Origin: UBA7328 sp002471345
Lineage (GTDB): Bacteria; Bacteroidota; Bacteroidia; Chitinophagales; Saprospiraceae
Assembly (NCBI GenBank): GCA_964011275.1
Contig: CAXGOB010000041.1
Span: forward strand, 1-44,986
DNA length: 44,986 bases
Direction of reading: 5' to 3'
Part shown: positions 19,381 through 27,987 of the stretch, one piece after another
Layout: every line of letters begins with the position of its first letter
Position numbering within the stretch: position 1 is the stretch's first letter
Position numbers and translations under genes: made by a program
The notes under the pieces: generated by a model
The model's input: the letters and a program-made list of their open reading frames with translations, nothing else
Database searches by the model: none
What the model was told of the DNA's origin: nothing

Positions 19381-19413
19381 TATTCAGTGCTTTTTTAAAA
19401 AGATGTGCTAAAG

Positions 19414-19427
19414 TACTAAGATTAGTA
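19414..19427. promoter_or_regulatory. Inverted repeat TACTAA-GA-TTAGTA upstream of the decarboxylase
   Basis: Perfect 6-base arms lie about 34 bases upstream of the decarboxylase start, in a 118-base gap. A similar 14-mer occurs at 36953-36966. It could be an operator, but AT-rich sequence makes chance likely. Confidence 0.3.
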
Positions 19428-19498
19428 ATAGCCCGAATGTGAGAACATATAAATTGCCGAGGCATCAGAATGACAGACACTTTGGCTCAGTTGAACTT

Positions 19499-19792
19499 CT
19501 ATAATTCCTTTAGCCATTGATCAAAATGTTGCAAAACAGTCTGCCAATTTTCAATTCTTTGTGCTGATTCTTTGCCTTGTTTTATTTCGAAAAAAGTGAT
19601 TTCTATCCATTCTTTCGAGTTTTCATCCACAGTAGTTTCATTCTTAGCTATGTAAGAGAATGTGCTTTTAGTGTCATTATGCTGTGTGATAATTGTTCCT
19701 TTTCTTTTAATAAAAGAAAATTGTGGCTTGTCTAATCCATTATCTGTGAAGGCCTGAAGTAAATCTTGTCTATGATGAGTATAAAATTTCAA
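19499..19792 (-). CDS. Hypothetical small cytoplasmic protein
   Basis: This is a 97-residue protein with no signal peptide, membrane segment or recognised motif. It has a mixed basic/acidic character and is Gln-rich, with a helical C-terminus. Its start codon overlaps the stop of the MtfA-like gene by 4 bases (ATGA type, 19789-19792), so it is translated from the same message. The overlap and coherent frame support a real gene, but not a function. Confidence 0.7.
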   Translation of the reverse strand: MKFYTHHRQDLLQAFTDNGLDKPQFSFIKRKGTIITQHNDTKSTFSYIAKNETTVDENSKEWIEITFFEIKQGKESAQRIENWQTVLQHFDQWLKEL

Positions 19793-20616
19793 GAGTAAAA
19801 GATATTCTTAAAAGCATCAGAATATTGAGGAAAATGTTTTTCCATTAAATTTTGATACTGAAAAAAAGCATATGCAAATAGAGCCTGACTTTGCAATAAT
19901 CTCTCTCCTATCAACTCTTTGATTTGATCTGTTGAGTAGGGTAGTATAGGGTCTAATTTACTGATGTCATTAGCATTTATCATTGGATAGCCTTCATGTT
20001 TAGCATCCTTCATATGAGCGGTGATCCATGAATACAGACCTATATTGAAAAATTGACGCGTATTTATAAACCCGTTAATAAGATGTGGTTTTGACATAAG
20101 TATGATACCATCGGTGGAGTGTACTTCGCATGGATGAAGGTATTTATGTTCAGGTGATGGAAATGTATGAGGATAGAGGATAACACGATCATAGTTTTTA
20201 AATAAAAAATCTTCCTGATGAAATGTGATCTTTAGCGCTTCATGAATAGCGAGAAGTTTGTATTGCTCTGGAATTTTATGTTCTTCTTTGGCCTTGAGAA
20301 CAAAGTCTTTACTATCCAAAAAAAGACTTGCTCGTTGTTCAAATTTGTTTTTTTCTTCATCCGACAATTCTCGATAAAAAACTGAATTTTCAATAAGCCA
20401 ATCCACTAATGGCTTCTCTAAGCCAATTTTCTGCCTCTGAATCCACCAGTAATCTATTTGTGGTCTGAAAGTGTATAAAAAGGTCAAAACTAAAATAGGT
20501 ACAATTATCCAACCCATATAATCTCTATACTCATGAGAAAAGGACAGAGGAAGAAGGATAGCTAGTGCGAGTAAGAAAGGAACGGCTAAAATTATACTGA
20601 GAGAAGTTATACGCAT
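19789..20616 (-). CDS. MtfA-like membrane protein lacking the HExxH zinc site
   Basis: This 275-residue protein has two N-terminal membrane helices (~5-25 and ~35-50). The cytoplasmic part looks like the zinc-dependent MtfA/PepX-type peptidases: a VILYPHTFPSP segment and the STDGIILMSKPHLINGF region resemble the fold's beta strands. Where MtfA has its HEFAH zinc motif, the alignable segment here reads LYSWITAH, so the two His and the Glu are missing. It is likely a non-catalytic relative, if the homology is right. It is coupled by a 4-base overlap to the 97-residue gene and divergent from the cyanophycinase-like gene. An unrelated membrane protein remains possible. Confidence 0.6.
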   Translation of the reverse strand: MRITSLSIILAVPFLLALAILLPLSFSHEYRDYMGWIIVPILVLTFLYTFRPQIDYWWIQRQKIGLEKPLVDWLIENSVFYRELSDEEKNKFEQRASLFLDSKDFVLKAKEEHKIPEQYKLLAIHEALKITFHQEDFLFKNYDRVILYPHTFPSPEHKYLHPCEVHSTDGIILMSKPHLINGFINTRQFFNIGLYSWITAHMKDAKHEGYPMINANDISKLDPILPYSTDQIKELIGERLLQSQALFAYAFFQYQNLMEKHFPQYSDAFKNIFYS

Positions 20617-20745
20617 TAGGAGAAAACGTCAGGAGTGTTAATGTATTTTTTAATTTGAAAGTAAAGTGATATTGGCGATTTCTCTCCCATTTACATATTT
20701 AAGTTTTTATAATAGGTGCAATTTGTATCTTATCGAATGTTTTAT

Positions 20746-21651
20746 ATGAAACTTAAAGACATGAAATTAGTTGCAAGACACTTATTCTGGGTTTTTACAG
20801 CCCTTATTATTTTTAATTTTGGATGTAATACATCTGAAAATATCTCATCAGAAATAGACCGACCAACCACTTCTGGTCCTGAAAACGGTACTTTATTTAT
20901 CGTAGGCGGTGCGGCAAGTGATGACCTATTTTTAAAGTTTATGGATTTAGTTGGTGGAAGCGATGCACCTATTGTTGTGATCCCAACTGCAGCTTCGAGT
21001 GATGATCTGAGTCACGAGTTTTTAATGAATTATAAAAGTAGATTTACTAAACTTGGTTTTAATAATGTAACGGTATTACATACAAGGGATAGAAATGAAG
21101 CGAATTCAGATGAATTTATCGAGCCAATTACTAAAGCTAAAGGAGTTTGGTTCAGTGGGGGAAGACAATGGCGTCATGCTGATTCATACTTGGATACTGA
21201 AACTCACAAGGCCTTTAATAAACTTTTAGATAGAGGTGGTGTAATTGCAGGGTCTTCAGCAGGGGCAACTATTCTAGGTTCTTATCTGGCACGAGGAGAT
21301 ACTGGAAGTAATACTATAATGATGGGTGACCATGAAGAGGGATTGAATTTTATTTCAAATGTGGCCATTGATCAGCATTTGTTAGCAAGAAACAGACAAT
21401 TTGATCTTTTTGAAATCTTAGACAAGAAAGAAGAATTATTAGGGATAGGACTAGATGAAAATACAGGAATCGTAGTAAGAGCTAACAAGTTTGAAGTTGT
21501 AGGTGAAAGTTATGTTGTTATATATGATCAAACGAGATGGTCACGAGAAAGAGACACGATTTATCAGTTACCAAAAGGCAATAGAGAATTTTATATGCTC
21601 AAAAGTGGAGATCAATATGATCTCAAAAACCGTAGAGTTATCACCAATTAG
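20746..21651 (+). CDS. Cyanophycinase-like (peptidase S51) lipoprotein
   Basis: This is an S51/type-1-amidotransferase-fold peptidase of the cyanophycinase family. After a lipoprotein signal (FNFGC) the domain shows LFIVGGAA, VIPTAAS, WFSGGRQWRH, the nucleophile elbow IAGSSAGA (catalytic Ser) and DQHLLARNRQFDLFEIL. Family members split beta-aspartyl-arginine bonds in cyanophycin or related peptides. A periplasm-facing lipid-anchored form would act on an outside substrate. The start is uncertain: ATG 20746 (favoured), ATG 20761, or ATG 20737; the GTG at 20716 gives an odd extension. It stands alone, divergent from the MtfA-like unit. A degenerate fragment lies downstream. Confidence 0.88.
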   Translation: MKLKDMKLVARHLFWVFTALIIFNFGCNTSENISSEIDRPTTSGPENGTLFIVGGAASDDLFLKFMDLVGGSDAPIVVIPTAASSDDLSHEFLMNYKSRFTKLGFNNVTVLHTRDRNEANSDEFIEPITKAKGVWFSGGRQWRHADSYLDTETHKAFNKLLDRGGVIAGSSAGATILGSYLARGDTGSNTIMMGDHEEGLNFISNVAIDQHLLARNRQFDLFEILDKKEELLGIGLDENTGIVVRANKFEVVGESYVVIYDQTRWSRERDTIYQLPKGNREFYMLKSGDQYDLKNRRVITN

Positions 21652-21772
21652 AATCTAGAATAGATAGAGCTTAAAAAGATGAACTTGCAGAGTAGGTTAG
21701 CTTATATGAAATGACTCAATCGACTTTTTCCTGAGAAATTAATATTTAGGATGACTCTTTAAAGGTTGTCAT

Positions 21773-21988
21773 AGGTGGAATGAAAATGTCTATAAGATTA
21801 TTCCAGGATCTAAAAATAGATTCTACGGGGAGTAATCTGATTTGAAATTTGAATTTGAGATGGATGGAAATGGTCAAGTTGTATCGTTAAGTGCACTTAG
21901 ACCTAGGTCAGTTTGGGTGAAGAGAAAGTACTGTTGTATTGACCAAAAAAGTTTTTTCATTTATGGATATGAGATTAATTGCATATAG
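21773..21988 (+). pseudogene. Remnant of a serine hydrolase-type C-terminus
   Basis: One reading frame, broken by a single TAA (21833-21835), reads like the C-terminal tail found after beta-lactamase-family hydrolases (NVYKIIPGSKNRFYGE, then LKFEFEMDGNGQVVSLSAL). Upstream in the frame is a stop at 21752-21754, and nothing else of such a gene is seen. It lies in the 506-base gap between the cyanophycinase-like gene and the next large minus-strand gene. It is probably the decayed end of a deleted gene. The rest of the gap (21652-21754 and 21989-22076) shows nothing further. Confidence 0.4.
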
Positions 21989-22076
21989 TTTTATTCAATC
22001 CAGTTTCGAATTCTCATATCGTAAATCCTAAGGCAATTATTTATATGCTTTGGATCATTGAATTCAAATAAAAAGA

Positions 22077-22096
22077 CCCCGTGCAAATGCACGAGG
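22077..22096 (-). terminator. Terminator of the giant dockerin protein gene
   Basis: A hairpin with arms CCCCGTGC and GCACGAGG (one mismatch) and a 4-base loop is followed on the minus strand by TCTTTTTATTTG. It is 61 bases past the stop codon at 22158. Confidence 0.75.
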
Positions 22097-22157
22097 CCTA
22101 ACAATTTTCTCAAGTTTATAAAAACTTGTCCTATGTTGATTATAGGGATTATCTCAG

Positions 22158-25100
22158 TTATCTCAGAGAGATCATCTTTTTAGTTGCGATAGATCCTGCA
22201 AAGTTCAACTGGTAATAAAGTACACCAGAAGCATTAAGATCACTTTTATCAATTGTAATCTCATTTAGACCTTTGCTGAAGTTATCTGATACTTCATAGA
22301 TCATCTTTCCTGTGACGTCAAATACATTCAAGGTAGCAGGCCCATTTTCTCCTATAAGGAAGCTAATAGAAGTGTTATTGTTGAATGGATTCGGTTCGTT
22401 TTGATACAATTCGAATGCAGAAGCAACAACACTGTTAACTTCGCCTTCGAATGCAATCTGTACATCTCTTGTTTCAAGTTCTGTAGTATAAGCTTCAGAA
22501 GTAAATGCTGTTCCAAATTGGATCATATCACTTACATTTCCAGTTGAAGTAGCCGTCATTGAAAGAGTGATTACATCACCATCCAATGCTACTCCGTCTA
22601 CATTAACCCAACTTAAACTTAGTGAGTTGTCAGCTGCGATATATTCATGTGCTTTGATATCTAAAATTTCAGAAGAAATACCATTTAATCTGGCACCACT
22701 AAACTCAAGGTTTAACTGGATACCAGCTAATGAAACATCTTCGTTAGCGTTGAATACCAATTCAAATGATTGACCTGATGAGATAGTCGCGTTAGATGCT
22801 GTGAATGCTACAGAAGCATTGTTACTTCTACTATCAGCAATTATACTATTAGCAATAGCATTGCCACTTACATCACCGATTTTCACACCAATGAAATCCA
22901 TATCATTCACATCATGATCCAATGTGCGGATAGTCAAGCTTTCCACAAAAGGCCATGGATTCATATCATCATTGAATGTCTGACTAGCATCTACAAATCT
23001 CCACGATTCATTTTTCGGAAGTTCTGTATATACTCCTAGAATCAATTTTCTCAATTCTACAAGGTCAATAGCACTTACTTTAGCATCGTTATTTACGTCA
23101 GCAGCAATTACTTTGTATGCTGATGATAGAGTTTCAAGTCCAAGTACATGCTTTTGGATTAATACTAAGTCCAAAGTACTTACACCATTCAAGTAATCAT
23201 CATTTTTCTCTGATGTCAAAATGTAATCATAAAGAGTCTCTACATTTCTGAATGCATAGTCTCCAGTTACTCCTGTCATATCAGATTCATTCATATTGAT
23301 CTGTGCAGACTCAATTCCAACTAGTGCCGACTCTATGTCATCACCATTTTCATTAGTTACACTACCAGATACAAGTGCGTTACCACTCTGTACATCTTCA
23401 CATGCATCAGCAGTGTCATCTATCTGTATTCTTGCGATACAGTTTCCTACATTTCCACTTTCATCATGAGCGTAGATTCCAAATTCGAATAATTCTGATA
23501 TACCATTTGGAATGTCTTCACATGTGATTGTCTTGAATTTCTCATCCGGAGTCAATTCTGAGAATGAGTATTCAATGGTTGGAGAACAAGGGTCAACAGC
23601 AGGACTCGCAATAAAGTCACTTGCCCAGATTGTCATACTCTTTCCTTCATCCATTACAGCCGAAGAAAGTGTCTGAATACATATCGGTGTTGGAGCTTTT
23701 GTATCAGCAACACTGAAATCAGTGAAACAAACATCATTTGATCCACATACAGCAGATACTTTCCATCTTACTCTATATGTACCTACAGACCATGTGCCTG
23801 GAAGTGTAGCTTCTACACTATTGGTTCCAATTACTGAAGCTGTAGTTTCAAATACACCATCACCGTCTCCATCTACAGTTACTTCCCATTGTAGATTACC
23901 TGTAGGACAAATACCACCTTCAGCACTGAATGTTGCAGAATTGGTTAATACTATTACTGCATTACAATCATCACCTGCACTGAAGTTCTGATCTTCACAT
24001 CCTGTTAATTCTGGTTGTGTTCCACCAGATATTTTCACTACTTGTGTATGTTTCCATATACCGTTTCTTACAGTGTCTAGTGCTATACCAGTTCCTGCAA
24101 GTGTGTCTATAGCTCTATATCCAACATTTATTCCTAAAGAATCTACGTACTGGTAGAATGTCTGTGCATTTGCATCATGCTCGCACCAGTCAATCAATGT
24201 GAAGTGTCTCAATATTTTAAGACATGAAATACCAGATTCAAATTCAAATACTTCTTCTTCTACTGACTTGCCAATCAGGTTACAACTTAGATCTAAATGA
24301 TCTAACATGAAATCTCCGAAACTTGCATCACTACAATTTGCATTGAATATGTCTTCTGGGAAGATAGTACTGTCAATATATACAGTAGCTCTATCCATGA
24401 ACCAGAATGTCTTTTCACAAAGCACTTTGCCATTAGCTAAATACTCTACTGTGACTCCTCCTGTTCCACAAAGATCATCTCTATCATCACCAGCTATTCT
24501 ACCAATCACATCTATATCAGCTTCTACACAACCTGCTTTGGATACTGTTGGTTTATAAGTCTCGATAAGATCAGGCATAAACGCGTCACAATCCACCTCA
24601 ATTCTAGTAAGGCCGCACTCTGCGAATATATCAGTGTTTTTGTCTTCAATTCTCACATTTGTCCATGCAATATTGAAGTTGTCACCTGCTGTACCTGGTA
24701 CTCCGTTACCGTCACCATCATCCCATACTCTCAAAGCAACTTTTACAATTCCAAAAGATATTCCTCTTGAATCTACATCTGTAAGATCAGAAGCATTCAG
24801 TTCTACATGACCAGCATAGGTAGAATCATGATCGTTAAATCGCTTTACTTCTAGTAATACATTATCATTGCTACAAGCATCATAACTGTTGTTATCAATA
24901 CTATTAGCTCTCACTTTAGCCGCACAATCACCTCCTGCAGAAAGTAATGTGGCGACTACTTGCTCCTTAGCAACTGCTACTGGAGACACGCCATCATCTA
25001 CATTTACATAAATGGTGTCTTGTACATTGTTATTACAATCATCTTGTATAGCTATAATGATTTTATGAGTACCAGGAGGAATCCCTGATAGTCCCATTGT

Positions 25101-26408
25101 GACATCATTGCTTGAATACCTTTTGTCTATTCCTAGACTTTCACTCTTCAATGTAAGCCAGTAATCATCAGAACATAATGCGTCTACTATAGGAACATCC
25201 ATCGTAAGATTTGCACTACAGAACCAAGGATCCGTACTTATGTTGAAAGTATCCGTCTTCATATTCATAGAGATATTTCCCTGACCAGTGGCATCAATAA
25301 TTTGTGTAAATGATGTGTCATTCTGTGTACACCAATCAATGATGGTCCAGTGTCTGACCCATTTCACACCCTTGCCACAGATCGGAATTTCACTCTGATC
25401 AGTATAGGATACTGCTAGGTTACAAGATATATGTGTTGCTGTTGAACTCCTTACACCTGGTCTAAGAGCGAGTGGGATACTGTCTATTGCATTTAAGAAA
25501 GTACCTGAACCCGATCGAGCCAGTATTGAAGGAAATGCGCACATTAGGGCGCTATCTATAGATAAGGGATTAGTTTTTCTGGAGATAAGATGTTCATAAA
25601 TGGATTGTGGGTCCTTATCGGTTCCACATGCTATCTCGACCTTACTGTGGGGGGCCACGGCCCGAGATAACGTATCAGCATCTATATAAAACTGTTGTGT
25701 GGTGAGTATCAGTTCATTAGATCCTGTTGAAGAATGAGAATTGGTCACTGGGCTCGGGACATACCACTCCCTCTTAATACTCAGGCCAGTACAGATTTCG
25801 CCATCAATGGCGTCTCTGAAGTTAATTAGAGTTGTATCAATATCGATACATGGAAAACTGTCATTGATTCCTGTAAAATTAGGATTAAGACCAAGTTGAC
25901 CTGTCCAGTCAGAGTCCATCCAAATGGAGTCTATGTAAATACAATTAAAGTTACATGAATCATTCGGCATACCACAAACAACACCTAGAGATAAATCTAG
26001 ATTTTGTTTGAATTCTACTAAAAGTGTACCCCAGCAGGAGTTATCACTTCCATAGTTTCCACCACCATCTGCATCATAATGAACAGCTACAGTATAAGTA
26101 CCAATACCTGTTACAAATGCTGTATCCAATTCTGCGCCAAGCACATAGCCCGAATCGACTGGAGTGCCTAATGAGTTTTTAATTTCAATCCAATAGTTAG
26201 AATCCGTAGGACTAAGACTAGGACTAGAAAGAAATAAACTCGGCTCAATTGTGTCCATACATTCTGAACCAAGAGATAACTGTATCTGATTGGTACATGC
26301 TAATGTCTGAGCATTGGTAGTAATAGATATTCCGAAAGACATTACAAATGTCAACAGCATTGCGACGAATGCTGGAATACTTCGTTTTGCGTAAACGAAA
26401 GTTACCAT
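22158..26408 (-). CDS. Giant T9SS type A surface protein with dockerin-like and cohesin-like modules
   Basis: This is a 1416-residue secreted protein, paralogous in layout to the 7001-10624 protein. The signal peptide ends TTNAQ. Residues ~35-1000 are Cys-bearing beta-sandwich repeats with a WTIIDWC motif and HYR-like segments. Then follow a carboxypeptidase-regulatory-like domain (~1013-1062), a dockerin-like module (~1065-1125: NGVSTLDLVLIQKHVLG and DVNNDAKVSAIDLVELRKLILG), a conserved WRFVDASQTFND segment, a cohesin-like domain (~1200-1325) and a type A T9SS sorting domain (~1332-1416; NEPNPF, LNVFDVTGK). It is likely exposed on the cell surface, with the dockerin able to bind a cohesin partner such as the 2759-6562 protein. 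No enzyme domain was recognised. Confidence 0.9.
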   Translation of the reverse strand: MVTFVYAKRSIPAFVAMLLTFVMSFGISITTNAQTLACTNQIQLSLGSECMDTIEPSLFLSSPSLSPTDSNYWIEIKNSLGTPVDSGYVLGAELDTAFVTGIGTYTVAVHYDADGGGNYGSDNSCWGTLLVEFKQNLDLSLGVVCGMPNDSCNFNCIYIDSIWMDSDWTGQLGLNPNFTGINDSFPCIDIDTTLINFRDAIDGEICTGLSIKREWYVPSPVTNSHSSTGSNELILTTQQFYIDADTLSRAVAPHSKVEIACGTDKDPQSIYEHLISRKTNPLSIDSALMCAFPSILARSGSGTFLNAIDSIPLALRPGVRSSTATHISCNLAVSYTDQSEIPICGKGVKWVRHWTIIDWCTQNDTSFTQIIDATGQGNISMNMKTDTFNISTDPWFCSANLTMDVPIVDALCSDDYWLTLKSESLGIDKRYSSNDVTMGLSGIPPGTHKIIIAIQDDCNNNVQDTIYVNVDDGVSPVAVAKEQVVATLLSAGGDCAAKVRANSIDNNSYDACSNDNVLLEVKRFNDHDSTYAGHVELNASDLTDVDSRGISFGIVKVALRVWDDGDGNGVPGTAGDNFNIAWTNVRIEDKNTDIFAECGLTRIEVDCDAFMPDLIETYKPTVSKAGCVEADIDVIGRIAGDDRDDLCGTGGVTVEYLANGKVLCEKTFWFMDRATVYIDSTIFPEDIFNANCSDASFGDFMLDHLDLSCNLIGKSVEEEVFEFESGISCLKILRHFTLIDWCEHDANAQTFYQYVDSLGINVGYRAIDTLAGTGIALDTVRNGIWKHTQVVKISGGTQPELTGCEDQNFSAGDDCNAVIVLTNSATFSAEGGICPTGNLQWEVTVDGDGDGVFETTASVIGTNSVEATLPGTWSVGTYRVRWKVSAVCGSNDVCFTDFSVADTKAPTPICIQTLSSAVMDEGKSMTIWASDFIASPAVDPCSPTIEYSFSELTPDEKFKTITCEDIPNGISELFEFGIYAHDESGNVGNCIARIQIDDTADACEDVQSGNALVSGSVTNENGDDIESALVGIESAQINMNESDMTGVTGDYAFRNVETLYDYILTSEKNDDYLNGVSTLDLVLIQKHVLGLETLSSAYKVIAADVNNDAKVSAIDLVELRKLILGVYTELPKNESWRFVDASQTFNDDMNPWPFVESLTIRTLDHDVNDMDFIGVKIGDVSGNAIANSIIADSRSNNASVAFTASNATISSGQSFELVFNANEDVSLAGIQLNLEFSGARLNGISSEILDIKAHEYIAADNSLSLSWVNVDGVALDGDVITLSMTATSTGNVSDMIQFGTAFTSEAYTTELETRDVQIAFEGEVNSVVASAFELYQNEPNPFNNNTSISFLIGENGPATLNVFDVTGKMIYEVSDNFSKGLNEITIDKSDLNASGVLYYQLNFAGSIATKKMISLR

Positions 26409-27153
26409 AATAAATGAGTTTTGGTTAATAAATGGTTTTAGTAATGCCCTTTAACCTCTCTCACTATTGAGAGAATGCGTTTTAAACCACTTATTGGGAC
26501 TAATTCCTCGGGGGGAGGAGATTAATGTTGCATTTTGACAAATCGTTATCTGTCTCAATACCGGCAGATCTTTTTCTGCTTGTTGACCATTTAGATTGAT
26601 GCGTTTTTCAAATAATAAATCAGGACTATACAAATGCATTACATGAATTCATGCTTCAGCAATCGATAACTGACTCAGTTGTCAAATACACCATTGATAA
26701 TTAAATAGGGAAAAAAGAAATGTTGACCATTAGGGAAATGGTTATAAAAAAATGAGATTTTATCCTTTGATATAAATCGATTCTTCTTTTGGCGAGATTG
26801 TTGATTATACCAAAATAGCTACCTCTTTTCATCGAGAGGTAGCTTAACTTTTGAAAATTGTTATAAGGGATTCTTAAAATAAAGGGGGGAAGAATATCGT
26901 CTTATGGAAGCAAATGTAGGTCGACACTTTTCATTTGAAAGAAACCAACTAGGTGTATTTTTCACATTTTTTTCTTTCAAATAATTGGTTTAACTCATAT
27001 CAAAACATTCCACTCCCGTATTCATTAGCCTTCTTACTTTTTATAAAAGCATTTTGACTGAAATTTTTTTTCAACTTTTTCCGAAACCTTTCAAGCCTTT
27101 CCAAATTACTCTTATAGCAATGATTGGATAACTTCCTATTTTTGAAATATTAA
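26409..27153. other. 745-base non-coding gap between divergent genes
   Basis: No supported gene. A 62-codon minus-strand frame at 26451-26639 has no protein-like features. The stretch must hold the promoters of the giant surface protein (minus) and the DUF2452 gene (plus). It contains a perfect 10-base-stem hairpin at 26817-26844. TATTTTTG at 27137-27144 matches the TAnnTTTG -7 consensus but sits only 9 bases before the DUF2452 start. Confidence 0.6.
26817..26844. terminator. Strong orphan hairpin (10-base perfect stem)
   Basis: AGCTACCTCT (26817-26826) pairs perfectly with AGAGGTAGCT (26835-26844) around an 8-base loop. Both flanks are moderately T-rich on the outgoing strand. No annotated gene ends here, because both neighbours start away from it. 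It could end a small RNA or be a leader structure. Confidence 0.45.
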
Positions 27154-27624
27154 ATGGAAGAAAAGAAAAAACAACGGACCATTAATCCTATAGATAAGGA
27201 CAAAATAGCTGAGGCCCCACATCTCATGCCTTATGCGCACAGTGTCGGATCCGCAATCATCAAACCTGTAGACAAAGGAAAAGTCAAAGGCCTAGGTATG
27301 TCAGCCATGTATGAACAGACCGATGTACATCTGAATCAAATAAAAGAACAAGTAGAATTGCTCATTTCCCAGGCTCAAGATATACATGATAGGATCCAAG
27401 TCTCTGAAAAGATATATGAAGCGGATTGTGGCATACAGCCTATCATAGGTAGATTCTACTACCTCTATAAGAGGAAAAGTAATCTAGAATGGCTTATTTC
27501 AATGATAAGCCCTGAAGAATGGGGTAAATCTATGCCGTACCATTTCATAGCGACTGTAAAGCTCCTTCATGATCATAGCTGGGAAGTAATAGAAATATCA
27601 GATAGAAAAGAGCTTTACGGTTAA
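27154..27624 (+). CDS. DUF2452 domain protein
   Basis: This 156-residue soluble protein matches the DUF2452 pattern: an N-terminal NPIDKDKIAEAPHLMPYAHSVGSA segment, KPVDKGKVKGLGMSAMYEQTD, a helical stretch with QAQDIHDRIQVSEKIYEA, and PIIGRFYYLYKRK near the C-terminus. The family is of unknown function and common in Bacteroidota. The start is the ATG at 27154. A 12-base palindrome (27654-27665) follows the stop. It is a single-gene unit; its neighbours give no functional clue. Confidence 0.85.
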   Translation: MEEKKKQRTINPIDKDKIAEAPHLMPYAHSVGSAIIKPVDKGKVKGLGMSAMYEQTDVHLNQIKEQVELLISQAQDIHDRIQVSEKIYEADCGIQPIIGRFYYLYKRKSNLEWLISMISPEEWGKSMPYHFIATVKLLHDHSWEVIEISDRKELYG

Positions 27625-27652
27625 GTATTTCAAATTCATTCCATCTATGATT

Positions 27653-27666
27653 GGGGTCTAGACCCT
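27653..27666. repeat. Palindrome GGGTCTAGACCC after the DUF2452 gene
   Basis: Bases 27654-27665 are a perfect 12-base palindrome, extended by wobble pairs to an 8-base stem with a 6-base loop in RNA. It is 30 bases past the stop codon and is followed at ~27690 by a run of six Ts. It could be part of a terminator or a protein-binding site. Confidence 0.35.
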
Positions 27667-27831
27667 AGTCATTCACAGTCCTGGCTCTATTTTTTAGTGT
27701 GGAAGCTAAACATACCTTTGAATTGTCAGGTCCAGAGAATCTAACTTATTAGAAAGTAATTGAAAAATGAAAAGCATAGACTTTTCCTGAGATTGCTATG
27801 CCATAATGGAAGGTTCTCAAAGGGCAAATTT

Positions 27832-27924
27832 ATGAATCACTCTTTAAAAACCGCACCAATGGAAAACACTCAAATAGTACAGATTGGAAAAAGAATAATT
27901 AATGATGACCTCGGAGGAATTTAA
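27832..27924 (+). CDS. Possible 30-codon small ORF ahead of a hairpin
   Basis: An ATG-started 30-codon frame (inner ATG at 27859) ends in LGGI at a TAA, 11 bases before the hairpin at 27936-27967. There is no clear ribosome site and no recognised motif. It is listed because it fills most of a 363-base gap and is directly followed by a terminator-like structure on its own strand. It may be chance. Confidence 0.2.
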   Translation: MNHSLKTAPMENTQIVQIGKRIINDDLGGI

Positions 27925-27935
27925 AACTAATTGAA

Positions 27936-27967
27936 GAATGTTGGCTCTTATTTTAGGGCCAGCATTC
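27936..27967. terminator. Terminator-like hairpin downstream of the protease/cyclase operon
   Basis: GAATGTTGGC pairs with GCCAGCATTC (one G-U). It lies 20 bases past the stop of the last operon gene (27988, minus strand). On the plus strand the stem is followed by AATTTTT, on the minus strand by TTCAATTAGTTTT, so it may work both ways. Confidence 0.6.
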
Positions 27968-27987
27968 AATTTTTGAATTTGCTTCTG

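Noticed and set aside
21888..21899. Palindrome TAAGTGCACTTA
   Set aside because: It lies inside the hydrolase remnant, far from any promoter, and is probably a coding leftover.
2759..26408. A cellulosome
   Set aside because: Cohesin-like and dockerin-like modules are present, but no glycoside hydrolase or carbohydrate-binding domain was recognised.
26451..26639. A 62-codon minus-strand frame upstream of the giant surface protein
   Set aside because: It has no recognisable protein features, no clear ribosome site and chance-level length in an intergenic region.
27137..27144. TATTTTTG as the promoter of the DUF2452 gene
   Set aside because: It matches the -7 consensus, but only 9 bases before the start codon and without a -33 element.
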